A DNA stretch of 64,000 nt from NCBI RefSeq assembly GCF_021044425.1, contig NZ_JAJNEC010000005.1:372001-436000 (forward strand). Reading direction: 5' to 3'. Under the pieces are notes generated by a model. It saw only the letters and a program-made list of their open reading frames with translations. It had not been told where the DNA came from and did no database searches. Each line of letters starts with the position of its first letter. Positions within the stretch are counted from its first letter, which is position 1. Positions 34,438 through 44,150 of the stretch are shown piece after piece. This DNA comes from Niabella pedocola (GTDB lineage Bacteria; Bacteroidota; Bacteroidia; Chitinophagales; Chitinophagaceae). The translations under genes were made by a program, and so were the position numbers.

Positions 34438-35586
34438 ATGGCATTTGACAAAATTTATCAATACAATTTTCCAACCACCATTCGTTTTGGTGCGGGATCC
34501 AGTAATGAACTGGGTGATTATTTAAAAAAACATGCGCTGGACCGCCCGTTGATTGTAACGGACCCGGTGATTGCACAACTGGACTTTTTTAAGAAAATTG
34601 TGGCTACACTCCGGGCGGGCGGGGCCTCGGTAGAAGTATTTCATGACATTCATAAAAATCCCGTAAAATCAGATGTATACCGGGGAACCGACCTGTATGA
34701 TGCCACCGCACGGGATGCCATCATTGGCATTGGAGGCGGTGCTGCACTGGATGTGGCCCGGGCTGTTGTACTGCGGATACATCACCGGGAAGACCTGTTC
34801 AAATACGACGATCTTATCGGCGGAGACATTTATGTAACCAATGATGTGCCACATTTTATTACCATTCCTACCACGGCGGGAACGGGCAGCGAAGTTGGCC
34901 GCAGTGCCATTATTGCTGATGATGAAACCCATCAAAAGAAAATACTGTTTTCGCCCAAACTGCTGGCAAAGGTTGTTTTTGCAGATCCGTTGCTTACGAT
35001 GGACATTCCACCCGCCATTACCGCCGCTACCGGCATGGATGCGCTTACCCATAATCTGGAAGCCTACCTGGTAAATATGGAACATCCCATGTGCGACGGT
35101 ATTGCCCTGCAGGGTATTTCGCTGATCGGCGAATCAATCGCAACCGCCGTACATAAACCGGATCTTGAGTCACGGAGTAAAATGCTGATCGCCTCCCTGA
35201 TGGGTGCGGTAGCTTTTCAGAAAGGATTGGGCGTGGTCCATTCGCTCGCGCATCCGCTTTCGTCCCTGCTGGATACCCATCATGGCCTGGCCAATGCGGT
35301 TAACCTGCCCTATGGCATGCGCTTCAACATAGAAGGGCAGGAACAGAAATTTAAAAAAATTGCCGCGGCTTTAAACCTGGCAGGATCAGACGGAAAAGAC
35401 GTGGTGGATTACCTGTTTGAATTGAATACCACCATCCATATTCCGCATCATTTATCTGCGATCGGTGTGAAAGAGGAACATGTGGAAACCCTGGCCGATC
35501 TTGCCATTGCAGACTTTGCACATCCCAACAATCCCAAACCGGTATCGAGGGAGCATTTTAAACAACTTTACCTGGAGGCTTTATAA
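34438..35586 (+). CDS. Iron-containing alcohol dehydrogenase
   Basis: A 382-residue group III alcohol dehydrogenase with the metal ligands Asp201, His205, His268 and His282, in the same spacing as FucO (4 and 14). The NAD-binding loop IIGIGGGAALDVARAV and GTGSEVGRSAII are standard. It would oxidise the hydroxyl of the gamma-glutamylated amino alcohol to the aldehyde. It starts 221 nt after the ligase gene; the next gene begins 3 nt after its stop. The gap has no clear promoter, only a short weak hairpin around 34290. Confidence 0.9.
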   Translation: MAFDKIYQYNFPTTIRFGAGSSNELGDYLKKHALDRPLIVTDPVIAQLDFFKKIVATLRAGGASVEVFHDIHKNPVKSDVYRGTDLYDATARDAIIGIGGGAALDVARAVVLRIHHREDLFKYDDLIGGDIYVTNDVPHFITIPTTAGTGSEVGRSAIIADDETHQKKILFSPKLLAKVVFADPLLTMDIPPAITAATGMDALTHNLEAYLVNMEHPMCDGIALQGISLIGESIATAVHKPDLESRSKMLIASLMGAVAFQKGLGVVHSLAHPLSSLLDTHHGLANAVNLPYGMRFNIEGQEQKFKKIAAALNLAGSDGKDVVDYLFELNTTIHIPHHLSAIGVKEEHVETLADLAIADFAHPNNPKPVSREHFKQLYLEAL

Positions 35587-35589
35587 ACA

Positions 35590-36285
35590 ATGAAGATCGG
35601 ATTAACATATACCGGGTCAGAACCCAAACACATCAACTATGTCAACTGGCTCAAAGGAGCGGATACCATTGAAGTGATTACCCTTTCAGCGGCCCTGGAC
35701 AACCTGGATGCCGTAACCGGTTGCGACGGCATTGTACTTTCCGGCGGCGTGGATATTGCTCCGGAATATTACTCCGGCAAGGCCGGCTATGCCAACGCGC
35801 CGGATCATTTCCAGGAAGAACGGGATGCTTTTGAAACGGCCGTTTTCCGGAAAGCCCAGAACGAGCAGATACCTGTATTGGGTATCTGCAGAGGAATGCA
35901 GCTCATCAATTGCATTTATGGCGGCACCCTGGTACAGGACCTCGAAGTAAAAAATGAAGTACACAAAGTAGCCGACAACCTGGACAAGGTACATGGTATC
36001 CGTGTTAAGTCGGGCAGTATCTTACACGAGGCTATCGGCAGCGAACAATGTGCTGTAAACAGCGCGCACCACCAGGCGATCGGTAATCTTGGCCGGGGGT
36101 TACAGATCACCGCCACGGCACCGGATGGGGTTGCCGAAGCAATGGAACGTACGCAAACAGCCGGCCATCCGTTCCTCCTGTGCGTACAGTGGCACCCGGA
36201 GCGGATGTATCAGTTCGGACTGGCACAAACAGCATCATCCAACGGAATACGAGAAAAATTTTTAGCAGCCATACAAAGCAAATAA
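35590..36285 (+). CDS. Gamma-glutamyl hydrolase, peptidase C26 (PuuD-like)
   Basis: A 231-residue class-I glutamine amidotransferase-like hydrolase with catalytic Cys100 (GICRGMQLI), His202 and Glu204 (WHPERM). It would remove the gamma-glutamyl group from the oxidised product, releasing glutamate and an amino acid. The Gly-rich VLSGGVDIAPEYY is the oxyanion block. It is flanked by 3 and 4 nt from its neighbours, so the last three genes are one transcription unit. This is the deglutamylation step of the pathway. Confidence 0.92.
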   Translation: MKIGLTYTGSEPKHINYVNWLKGADTIEVITLSAALDNLDAVTGCDGIVLSGGVDIAPEYYSGKAGYANAPDHFQEERDAFETAVFRKAQNEQIPVLGICRGMQLINCIYGGTLVQDLEVKNEVHKVADNLDKVHGIRVKSGSILHEAIGSEQCAVNSAHHQAIGNLGRGLQITATAPDGVAEAMERTQTAGHPFLLCVQWHPERMYQFGLAQTASSNGIREKFLAAIQSK

Positions 36286-36289
36286 TAAC

Positions 36290-37657
36290 ATGGAAGTCAT
36301 TAACCCCGCTACAGAAGAGCGGATCGCAACACTTACAGAAGATAATACACAAACCCTCCAGGAAAAATGGCAGCAGTTGAAAGCCGCCCAGCCCGCCTGG
36401 CAGGCACGTCCGCTGGAAGAACGGATCACCGTGGTAAAACGGTTCAGCGAATTACTGGAAGCCAATACCACCAGGCTTTCGCAGGTATTGACCAGCGAAG
36501 TAGGAAAACCACTGAGCCAATCTGCAAACGAGATCCGGGGCGCTGTCGGCCGCATCAGCTGGCTTACCGGGAATGCCGTAAAATATCTTAGTGACGAGGT
36601 TATGAATGAAACGGCCGATATGGAAGAACGCATTGTATACGAGCCCCTGGGCGTAATTGCAAATATTTCTGCATGGAACTATCCCTACCTGGTAGGCGTT
36701 AATGTATTTGTGCCTGCCCTGCTGGCAGGTAATGCCGTTTTGTACAAGCCCTCTGAATATGCCACCCTTACCGGACTGGAAATTGAACGGCTGTGGAACG
36801 AAGCGGGACTGGATGCCGGATTGTTTTTGACGGCCATCGGTACCGGCAGTGTAGGAGCAACGCTTTTAGATATGCCTTTTGACGGTTATTATTTTACCGG
36901 CAGTTATAAAACCGGCAGTTTTATTTACAACAAAGTGGCGGCAAAAATGGTACCCTGCCAGTGCGAACTGGGCGGCAAGGACCCATTGTACGTTGCAGAC
37001 GATGTAACGGATATTGCAGGAATAGCAGCAGCCACCGCAGACGGCGCGTTCTATAACAACGGACAGAGTTGTTGCTCCGTAGAGCGGATCTATGTACATG
37101 AAAACAAATACGACGCTTATGTGGAAGCATTTGTAAACGAAGTACGCTCCTGGAAAACCGGGGCACCTACAGATGAAGGCGTATATTTCGGTCCGCTTAC
37201 ACGTAAAGAACAAATTGCAACGCTGGAAGCACAGGTTGCAGATGCGCTTGAAAAGGGAGCCACGCTGCTTACCGGCGGGAAAAAGGCAGCCGGAAAAGGC
37301 TATTATTTCCAGCCTACGGTACTTACCGGTGTAACGGCCGACATGAAGGTGATGCGGGAAGAGTCCTTCGGACCGGTGATCGGCATCATGAAGGTACAGG
37401 ATGATGCAGCAGCCGTTGCACAAATGAAGGATACGGAATACGGACTTACCGCATCTGTATACAGCAGTAACCAGGCAAGGGCCACCGGCATTCTGGAACA
37501 GGTAGATGCCGGAACGGGGTATTGGAATTGCTGCGACCGTGTTAGTGCCGCTCTCCCCTGGAGCGGCCGGCAACACTCGGGATTTGGAGCTACACTCTCC
37601 CACTCCGGGTTAAGGGCATTTACCAAACCCAAGGCGTATCATTTCAGAAAACCGTAA
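36290..37657 (+). CDS. NAD(P)-dependent aldehyde dehydrogenase
   Basis: A 455-residue aldehyde dehydrogenase that would oxidise the gamma-glutamylated aldehyde to the acid. The general base is Glu226 (ELGGKDP) and the nucleophile is Cys261 (NNGQSC), and the Asn in AWNYP is also present. It is slightly shorter than the usual 480-500 residues. It is the last gene of the operon, followed convergently by the DUF445 gene with a gap of 6 nt. Succinate-semialdehyde dehydrogenase is a related alternative, but the operon favours an aldehyde linked to glutamate. Confidence 0.92.
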   Translation: MEVINPATEERIATLTEDNTQTLQEKWQQLKAAQPAWQARPLEERITVVKRFSELLEANTTRLSQVLTSEVGKPLSQSANEIRGAVGRISWLTGNAVKYLSDEVMNETADMEERIVYEPLGVIANISAWNYPYLVGVNVFVPALLAGNAVLYKPSEYATLTGLEIERLWNEAGLDAGLFLTAIGTGSVGATLLDMPFDGYYFTGSYKTGSFIYNKVAAKMVPCQCELGGKDPLYVADDVTDIAGIAAATADGAFYNNGQSCCSVERIYVHENKYDAYVEAFVNEVRSWKTGAPTDEGVYFGPLTRKEQIATLEAQVADALEKGATLLTGGKKAAGKGYYFQPTVLTGVTADMKVMREESFGPVIGIMKVQDDAAAVAQMKDTEYGLTASVYSSNQARATGILEQVDAGTGYWNCCDRVSAALPWSGRQHSGFGATLSHSGLRAFTKPKAYHFRKP

Positions 37658-37663
37658 TATGCT

Positions 37664-38923
37664 TTATAACAGTCTGCTTATCGTGTAGATGAGCAATCCT
37701 ACAATACCACCCACCAGGGTGCCGTTGATGCGGATAAACTGAAGGTCTTTTCCCACTTCCAGTTCCAGTTTATTGCTCAGCTCCTTCCCTTCCCAGTTAC
37801 CAACGGTATTGCTGATAAGGGTACCTGCCTGCTTTGTATTGCGCAGGATGTAGTAATACGCATTATAACGGATCCAGCGATCGATCTTTGCACGCATTTC
37901 GGCGTCCTGCTGCAAACTGGCTGCCAGTTCTTCTACCGTTTTTTTAAAATACCGGCCCAGTGCCGAATCCGTTGCAGAAAGATCCTGCAGCACCTGTGCC
38001 TGCAACCGCTTCCAGATATCTCCGGCATATTGCTCCAGCTTGGCGGGTGTAAGCAGGTCGTTCTTTAACCGTTCCAGGTCGCGTTGCCATTCAGGACTGG
38101 TTTTGAGCGTTTCTGTAAATACCAGCAGTTGCTTGTTAAAGTCTTTCCGGATCTTATGCTGCGGATCTTTTTCAATCTCCTGCAAATAGTTTGCAATACC
38201 GGCCGTAAGTTTAGTGGCAATATAATTATTTACAAATCCCGGAATCAGGAAATGGCTTCCCTCTTTTACCCGTTGCTTTACCAGGGCTTCATTTTCTACC
38301 ACATAATGGCGTACTTTTCCCAGCACAAAGTCCAGTACGCGTTCATGGTCACCCCGTTCAACGATCAGTTCCAGGCCTTTGGCCACCACCTCATTCAAAC
38401 GTACACCATCCAGCAGCTCGCCTGCTTTCCGGGCAATAAACCCCGTGATCATCGGGGCATCTGAAGTTTCAATCATCCGTTTCAGCAGCCTGGAAGCCTC
38501 GGTTACCAACAGCTGTACATTCTGGGGTTTAACCAGCCATGCAGCGGCTACCGAACTCAATTCAAGCCGTTCGATATAGGGCCGCAGCGTTTTCGCGTTC
38601 AAAAAATTGGTCACCACAAAATTCCCGAGGTTATCTCCGATGCTTTTCTTGCTGTTTTCAATAAGATTGGTATGAGGTATAGGCAGGCCCATGGGATGAT
38701 GAAACAATGCCGTTACGGCAAACCAGTCGGCCAGTGCGCCCACCATCGCCGCTTCTGCAAACGCCTTTACATAGCCGATCCATACATCCGTCCGGGTCTT
38801 TAACAGCAACACACAACCCAGGAACACCAGGGTCATCAGTATAAACAAACCGGTAGCCAGCGCCTTATGTTTTTTAAGTTGCGCCGTTTTTACCGCATCC
38901 GCCGATTGTATTCCGTTATTCAT
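37664..38923 (-). CDS. DUF445 family membrane protein
   Basis: A 419-residue protein of the DUF445 (YjiN-like) family. Two hydrophobic segments near residues 20-75 (LFILMTLVFLGCVLLL and VKAFAEAAMVGALADWFAVTALFHHPMGLPIPHT, the family signature) and a C-terminal hydrophobic IVGLLIYTISRLL flank a long helical region of about 300 residues. The role is unknown. I start at the ATG complementary to 38921-38923; an upstream start at 39010 would read through repeat-derived residues. It converges with the ALDH gene, 6 nt apart. Confidence 0.85.
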   Translation of the reverse strand: MNNGIQSADAVKTAQLKKHKALATGLFILMTLVFLGCVLLLKTRTDVWIGYVKAFAEAAMVGALADWFAVTALFHHPMGLPIPHTNLIENSKKSIGDNLGNFVVTNFLNAKTLRPYIERLELSSVAAAWLVKPQNVQLLVTEASRLLKRMIETSDAPMITGFIARKAGELLDGVRLNEVVAKGLELIVERGDHERVLDFVLGKVRHYVVENEALVKQRVKEGSHFLIPGFVNNYIATKLTAGIANYLQEIEKDPQHKIRKDFNKQLLVFTETLKTSPEWQRDLERLKNDLLTPAKLEQYAGDIWKRLQAQVLQDLSATDSALGRYFKKTVEELAASLQQDAEMRAKIDRWIRYNAYYYILRNTKQAGTLISNTVGNWEGKELSNKLELEVGKDLQFIRINGTLVGGIVGLLIYTISRLL

Positions 38924-38942
38924 TTTTATTTTATTGGGGGCA

Positions 38943-39090
38943 TTGAGATATGAGATATAAGATGCCAGATTTGAGATTCCAGATACCAGACCTGCAATGC
39001 TGAATATCAAATCGGAATGCCGGATACCCGGCTCTGAGCACTGAATGTCCGATTCTCAAATCTCATATCTCGTATCTCAAATCTGAATCC
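38943..39090. repeat. Degenerate gagatatgagat inverted repeat
   Basis: Left units such as TGAGATATGAGATATAAGAT and right units such as TCTCAAATCTCATATCTCG are imperfect complements, forming a long hairpin between DUF445 and the MATE gene. The inner segment repeats AGATTCCAGATACCAG-like text. Confidence 0.65.
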
Positions 39091-39149
39091 CACTCCCCGA
39101 AAGTATAAAAAATTATGCCGTTTAAATGTGATCCCTCATTTATGAATGC

Positions 39150-39157
39150 TAATTTTG
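39150..39157 (+). promoter_or_regulatory. -7 box of the MATE gene
   Basis: TAATTTTG is a perfect -7 element ending only 7 nt before the ATG at 39165, so the transcript would have almost no leader. No clear -33 TTG at the right spacing was found. Confidence 0.55.
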
Positions 39158-39164
39158 CCCGTCT

Positions 39165-40502
39165 ATGAATTACAAGAAAGAAGCCAGAAATACATTACTG
39201 CTCGCATTCCCCATTATTCTCGGTGAAATTGCGCAGATTTCCCTGCACCTGGTAGATACCGCAATGATCGGTGCGCTGGGATACAAGGAGCTGGCGGCTG
39301 CTGCCCTGGTACTCAACGTGATCAATATCCCCTTTGTATTGGGCATCGGGGTAACGATTTCTGTGGCGCAGATGGTTTCACTGGCTCATGGAAAATATGA
39401 CCGTCAGCTAATCTCGCATTACCTGTATAACGGTTTTATTCTTTGTACCCTTGCCGCCATCGTTATTGCGGCGGGCATCATTGCAGGCACCGAAGTGCTC
39501 TATCACCTGGATCAGGATCCCGAAGTGGTGGCCTATGCCGCGCCGCTGATGCGGGTTATGGGCATCTCCATTATACCGATGATCCTGTTTATGACCCTGA
39601 AACAATTTGCAGATGGCCTGCAGTATACCAAAACGGCCATGGTGCTTTCCATAGCCGCCATACCGCTGAATGCGCTGCTTAACTGGGTCTTTATTTACGG
39701 ACATTGGGGCTTTCCGGAATTCGGACTCATCGGTGCGGGCTATGCCACACTCATTACCCGTACGGCCATTTTTGCAGCCCTGGCCCTCGTGATCCTCAAT
39801 CACCGCGTGTTCCGGCCTTATATGGCCGTTGCCAGGAACCAGTGGAAACTGAATGGCGCCACCTTCCGGCAATTATTAAAGATCGGCATTCCCAGCAGCC
39901 TCCAGATCGGAATGGAAGCCGGGGCTTTTGCCGTTTCAGGTATCTTAATGGGTACCATTCATGCCACCACGCAGGCCGCGCACCAGATCGCGTTGAGCTG
40001 TGCTTCTTTTACGTTCATGGTATCCATGGGACTTTCGCAGGCCGGTTCCATCCGTGTAAGTACGGCCTTTGGGGCAAAGGATATGAGGCGTATTTCCGTG
40101 ATTGGCAAAAGCACGATTGTGCTGGCGCTGATCTACGGATCCTTTTGTTGCCTGCTCTTCATCCTGCTGCGCAACCAGTTGCCGCAGCTCTTTAACAAGA
40201 ATTCGGAAGTGCTTTCACTAGCAGCAACCTTCCTGTTGCTGGCGGCTGTTTTCCAGATATCCGATTCCATCCAGGCCATCAGCGCCGGTTTGCTGCGGGG
40301 TATTAAAGATGTAAACATCCCCACTATTTTTATTGCCATCGCTTACTGGGCACTGGGTATTCCCATCGGATGTCTGCTGGCCTTTCATTTTAATATGGGT
40401 GGTGTGGGCATCTGGCTGGGACTGATCGTAGGGCTTACCGTTTCAGCATTGTTTTTAACGCTGCGGTTTCTGAAGAAGGCAAAAAGCCAACTGATTGTGT
40501 AA
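39165..40502 (+). CDS. MATE-family multidrug exporter
   Basis: A 445-residue inner-membrane antiporter with twelve helices. The first segment (LLLAFPIILGEIAQISLHLVDTAMIGALGYKELAAAAL) is the classic NorM/DinF start. Internal duplication is visible in the second half (TFRQLLKIGIPSSLQIGMEAGAF). It would export cationic drugs or metabolites using Na+ or H+. It is monocistronic or joined with the small gene 18 nt downstream. Its -7 box is very close to the ATG. Confidence 0.92.
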   Translation: MNYKKEARNTLLLAFPIILGEIAQISLHLVDTAMIGALGYKELAAAALVLNVINIPFVLGIGVTISVAQMVSLAHGKYDRQLISHYLYNGFILCTLAAIVIAAGIIAGTEVLYHLDQDPEVVAYAAPLMRVMGISIIPMILFMTLKQFADGLQYTKTAMVLSIAAIPLNALLNWVFIYGHWGFPEFGLIGAGYATLITRTAIFAALALVILNHRVFRPYMAVARNQWKLNGATFRQLLKIGIPSSLQIGMEAGAFAVSGILMGTIHATTQAAHQIALSCASFTFMVSMGLSQAGSIRVSTAFGAKDMRRISVIGKSTIVLALIYGSFCCLLFILLRNQLPQLFNKNSEVLSLAATFLLLAAVFQISDSIQAISAGLLRGIKDVNIPTIFIAIAYWALGIPIGCLLAFHFNMGGVGIWLGLIVGLTVSALFLTLRFLKKAKSQLIV

Positions 40503-40520
40503 TTTTAGCTATACATCATA

Positions 40521-41024
40521 TTGAAACGGGAACCTTTTGAAGCAAAACAGCAAACAACTCCTATCAGCTGGGCACATATCCTGATTTGCGCCATTCCCAT
40601 TCTTGGTGTAACCTTAAGCATTATCCTGGATCCGGAGAATGAGCTGAAAACGGCGCGGGGAAGCCTCGCAGTCATCCTGCTATTAGCCCTTATGCTGTCT
40701 ACAGTTGTCTTTCTTATTGTCCGGAAAATAAAGCCCCCGGTAACGGGTACCTATCTCTCTATTTCGTTCAAAGGCATCCGGTACCGGAGATTAAAACTGA
40801 TTGACTGGGACAAGATCTGGTACTTATATATCGAGGAAATACGCGGAGAAACAAGCATGAAGCTACTCCGGATTAAAATCCTTGACCAGGAAAAAGAGGT
40901 CGATATTCCGATAGCCGGTCTTGATAAGAACGAAGATCAGATCATGGACGCCATCCGTTATTTTTCTGAAGGAAAACAGCTCCAGATCCTTCACAAGGAA
41001 ATATTCACAGGCCCGCTGATATGA
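40521..41024 (+). CDS. Small membrane protein with PH-like tail
   Basis: A 167-residue protein starting at TTG, 18 nt after the MATE gene. Two hydrophobic segments (about 15-35 and 50-70) are followed by a soluble beta-strand-rich domain (SISFKGIRYRRLKLIDWDKIWYLYIEEI). The layout resembles the 21042-21647 protein. No function is known. The start could lie slightly downstream, but no other Met fits before the first hydrophobic segment. Confidence 0.6.
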   Translation: MKREPFEAKQQTTPISWAHILICAIPILGVTLSIILDPENELKTARGSLAVILLLALMLSTVVFLIVRKIKPPVTGTYLSISFKGIRYRRLKLIDWDKIWYLYIEEIRGETSMKLLRIKILDQEKEVDIPIAGLDKNEDQIMDAIRYFSEGKQLQILHKEIFTGPLI

Positions 41025-41060
41025 TCCGTTTTTATTTTCACTGCATACTGAGGTTGTTTA

Positions 41061-41355
41061 TAGCCACGAAGACTGGAATACACCAGGAAACACCAGGAAT
41101 GACATATCATTAGTACATCTTCGTGCCTTAGCCTTTGTGGCGGACCGAGTCATTGCGCGAAAAGAACCTGTTTAGCCACAAAAAAACGGAGGCACTAAGG
41201 AACACAAAGGGTAATAATCATTATGAGAAGCAAACGCTTTATATGCATGAAGCTTTCGGAACCGAAATATTAGAACCGGCACTGCGTCGTTGCGCGCAAT
41301 AAGAACCGTACTACTGCTCTCTGATGCTGCTTTATGTCTTCATGCCTTTGTGGCT
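41061..41355. repeat. Dispersed copies of the tcttcgtg/gccacaaag repeat
   Basis: tagccacgaagac, cttcgtgccttagcctttgt, tagccacaaaaaaacgg and tatgtcttcatgcctttgtg are degenerate pieces of the 23125-23457 units, here scattered through a 351-nt gap. No gene is present. Confidence 0.65.
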
Positions 41356-41375
41356 GACTAATTATCCGCAGCTCA

Positions 41376-43820
41376 TCAATCATCATCGTCGTCATCCCCT
41401 TTCTTCTTCTCCGGGAATTTTAAAAACGCAGCCCGCACCGGAGAAGGTGCCGGTGTGCCTTTGATGCCCATCCAAAGGATATCATTGAACACCAGGTCCG
41501 GAACAGCATCTTCCTTCGACCAGTCGAACTGTTCGCTCCAAGCGGCCAGTGTTCCTTTTGAGGGATTGCGTTCGGATAAATTCACGTTTGCGGAAAGGTG
41601 GTCAAAAGGTGTAAGATCCGGAGTGGCGGCAAAACAGCGCCACATAGGCGTTGCAGCAGCATCATATTGCGTCATCGGCGGCATACCCAGGATCAGCTCT
41701 ATCGTACGCAGCATGCCGGAAGTGGAATACATCGTATGGTCTACCGAACGCCGTTTTACGTACGGGCTGATCACATAAGCGGTGCTCCGGTGGGCATCCA
41801 CATGATCCGGTCCGTTTTGGGCATCATCCTCAAGGATAAAGATGGCACACTCCTTCCAGACAGGGCTCTTGCTGATATAATCTACAAACATGCCCACTGC
41901 CAGGTCATTGTCGGCCACATGGGCAAAGGGAGTTTTCCGGCCGGCACGCATGCCTTCGGTATGATCGTTACCAAAACGCAATGTTGTTAGCTGCGGAAGC
42001 GCATTGGCGGCTACTAATGAGTCAAAATCCTGCTTCCATTGCCGGAAACGGGTGGTATCGGCCACCCCCAGGTCATAACCGGAATAGCCCATGGCAAAAT
42101 TACCTTTAAGCACATCCAGTTTTGCCTTCCCATTATCTACAAACTCCCCGTAGGTACGGAAAGACACGTTGTTCCGCGCAGCATGATCCCATATAAAGCC
42201 GTCGCGGTTGTTGGCAATCTTGCGCTCTCCTTCCCCGCCATAAGTGCCCCCCCTGCCGCCATAGCTCGAGGGCCATGTTTTTTCCAGGTAGTCAGTGGCA
42301 TAAGCGCCCATACTCCAGTTATGTCCGTCTGCACTTACTTCCGCATCTACATAAAAGTTATCCAGCAATACAAAATTGTTTACGATCTTATGCTGGTTAG
42401 GTGTGATCTTTTCACCAAAAAGACAAAGACTGCTGTCGCCATTTCCCTGCGTCACATCTCCCAGCACCTGGTCATAAGTGCGGTTTTCCTTAATCACATA
42501 AAATACATGTTTGATGGGAGAAACTGCGCCAACCTTCATGGGTACCGGGTTCCCCGGTTCTCCCTGGGCCGTTAGCTCTTTATCTTTTGAATAAGGTGTA
42601 TTCTGATAGACCGCATGCGAATAAACGGCCAGTTGCGCCGGTGTGGGAGTATTGATAAAACTTAAGGTACCTCGAAACAATCCCGCAATGTACTGTACCT
42701 GCGCCGGACGGCTGCTGTCGCCGGCGTGCCGCAATACCACTTCTTTTTTATTCACCGGGTTAGGGCCATAGGGATTGGCCATTGATGACATACCCTTGCC
42801 GTTGGTAACCAGGATCTGTTTTCCTACAACCTTTACATTGGTAGGATACCAGCCTACGGGGATAAATCCCCTGGAAACCGATTTTGAAGGCACGGATACA
42901 TCAAATACCGCCAGGCAATTATTATCTGCGTTCGCCACGTACAAGACCTTCTCATCTGCTGAAAGCGCTACCCCGTTACTGGTAGAACCGCTGGGTGCGT
43001 TGGGATAAAGGGCAGCGTTTAATGTTTCGATAACCTTGTTTGTAGCCGTATTGATCACCGACACGGAATTATCATTGGCATTGGCTACATACAGCAGTTT
43101 GCCGCTTTTGCTGATACAGATCTCGTTCGGGTGGTTGCCCGTGGCAATAGTGGCCGTGATCTTTTGGCCGGCAACATCCCATACCAGTAGTTTACGATCG
43201 CCCCAGATGCTGATATATAATTTTTTCCGGTCGGGCGACAGTTTGCAGGTGTACGCCTCTGATCCCAGGCCCGTTTTACTTTTTATTTTTCGGGTAGCCA
43301 GGTCAAATATATACAGGCTGCTGTCTTCCCGGGTAACCACAAAAAGCTGGTTGCTGATTTTATCATCCACATCCAAACCTGCCGTGCCGATACGGTTCGG
43401 CCATTTTTCACCCAACACAAAGGAGTCTTTTAAAGCCAGGCGGTTATTTTGTACGTCATACCGTTTTACAACATTATCATGCCCGCCTGATGCATACAGG
43501 TAGCGGTCATTGCTGCTGAAGGCGAGTCCGTACCAGGATTTGGAGATTACGACACTATCGATCCTTTTTTTTGCCGCCACGTCAACCAGATCGATTGTCT
43601 GCGTGCTCTGCCCATTATTGGTTACGGCTGCCAAACGCCGGTTATGGCCTATTACCAGGTTCAGCGGCAAATCGCCCAGGGATACCTGTGCACCGGCAGG
43701 AGTCAGCGACCAGCCATTTGGGAGCAGTATTTTATCACGTTCAACCCGGGGCTGGGCAAAAGCGGGAACAATCATTATGGCAAGTGCTATTACAGCAATA
43801 AAGCGGGATAACAGGTTCAT
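41376..43820 (-). CDS. YncE-like beta-propeller fused to an alkaline-phosphatase-superfamily phosphoesterase
   Basis: An 814-residue secreted protein. A signal peptide (LLSRFIAVIALAIMIVPAFA) is followed by a YncE/YVTN-type propeller (about 30-400) and a C-terminal phosphoesterase domain (about 425-800). Metal-binding features include FYVIKENRTYDQVLGD, NFYVDAEVSADGHNWSMGAYATDYLEK, FILEDDAQNGPDHVDAHRSTAYVISPYVKR and a final Asp-rich tail. The arrangement is common in Bacteroidota and is thought to act on extracellular phosphate esters. The substrate is unknown. It is monocistronic; the final acidic tail (six Asp) is unusual and may be a late-stage addition. Confidence 0.87.
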   Translation of the reverse strand: MNLLSRFIAVIALAIMIVPAFAQPRVERDKILLPNGWSLTPAGAQVSLGDLPLNLVIGHNRRLAAVTNNGQSTQTIDLVDVAAKKRIDSVVISKSWYGLAFSSNDRYLYASGGHDNVVKRYDVQNNRLALKDSFVLGEKWPNRIGTAGLDVDDKISNQLFVVTREDSSLYIFDLATRKIKSKTGLGSEAYTCKLSPDRKKLYISIWGDRKLLVWDVAGQKITATIATGNHPNEICISKSGKLLYVANANDNSVSVINTATNKVIETLNAALYPNAPSGSTSNGVALSADEKVLYVANADNNCLAVFDVSVPSKSVSRGFIPVGWYPTNVKVVGKQILVTNGKGMSSMANPYGPNPVNKKEVVLRHAGDSSRPAQVQYIAGLFRGTLSFINTPTPAQLAVYSHAVYQNTPYSKDKELTAQGEPGNPVPMKVGAVSPIKHVFYVIKENRTYDQVLGDVTQGNGDSSLCLFGEKITPNQHKIVNNFVLLDNFYVDAEVSADGHNWSMGAYATDYLEKTWPSSYGGRGGTYGGEGERKIANNRDGFIWDHAARNNVSFRTYGEFVDNGKAKLDVLKGNFAMGYSGYDLGVADTTRFRQWKQDFDSLVAANALPQLTTLRFGNDHTEGMRAGRKTPFAHVADNDLAVGMFVDYISKSPVWKECAIFILEDDAQNGPDHVDAHRSTAYVISPYVKRRSVDHTMYSTSGMLRTIELILGMPPMTQYDAAATPMWRCFAATPDLTPFDHLSANVNLSERNPSKGTLAAWSEQFDWSKEDAVPDLVFNDILWMGIKGTPAPSPVRAAFLKFPEKKKGDDDDDD

Positions 43821-44150
43821 ATTACAAATTAATCGTTTTTGGCTTTAACGGCTGCAGGTAATGGCGATAAATAAGGTAAAGTTAATATGGAATTTGAAGA
43901 TGTGGAAATGCGGAAATGAAGACCAGTGTGTTTGATGATCTTTTCTTCGGCAAAAATCCCCAGTCCTCCTGGCCCCCAAAAAGCCCAACCGGAAACAGGC
44001 CTTCAGCATTTAGCTTTCAGACCAGACTAGCATCAAACAGACCTCACCTGGAACTTTAAACCTGGAACCTGCCCTGCCCAACTGACAAAATGACCTTACC
44101 GCCCGCGATGGTATTGCATTTGATGTACAAAGAAAAAATTTCTACGAACT
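43821..44150. other. Gap before htpG
   Basis: No gene, terminator or strong promoter was recognised. The text near 43995-44090 (gcatttagctttcag, cctggaactttaaacctgga) is another degenerate simple repeat comparable to 58890-59000. Confidence 0.4.
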
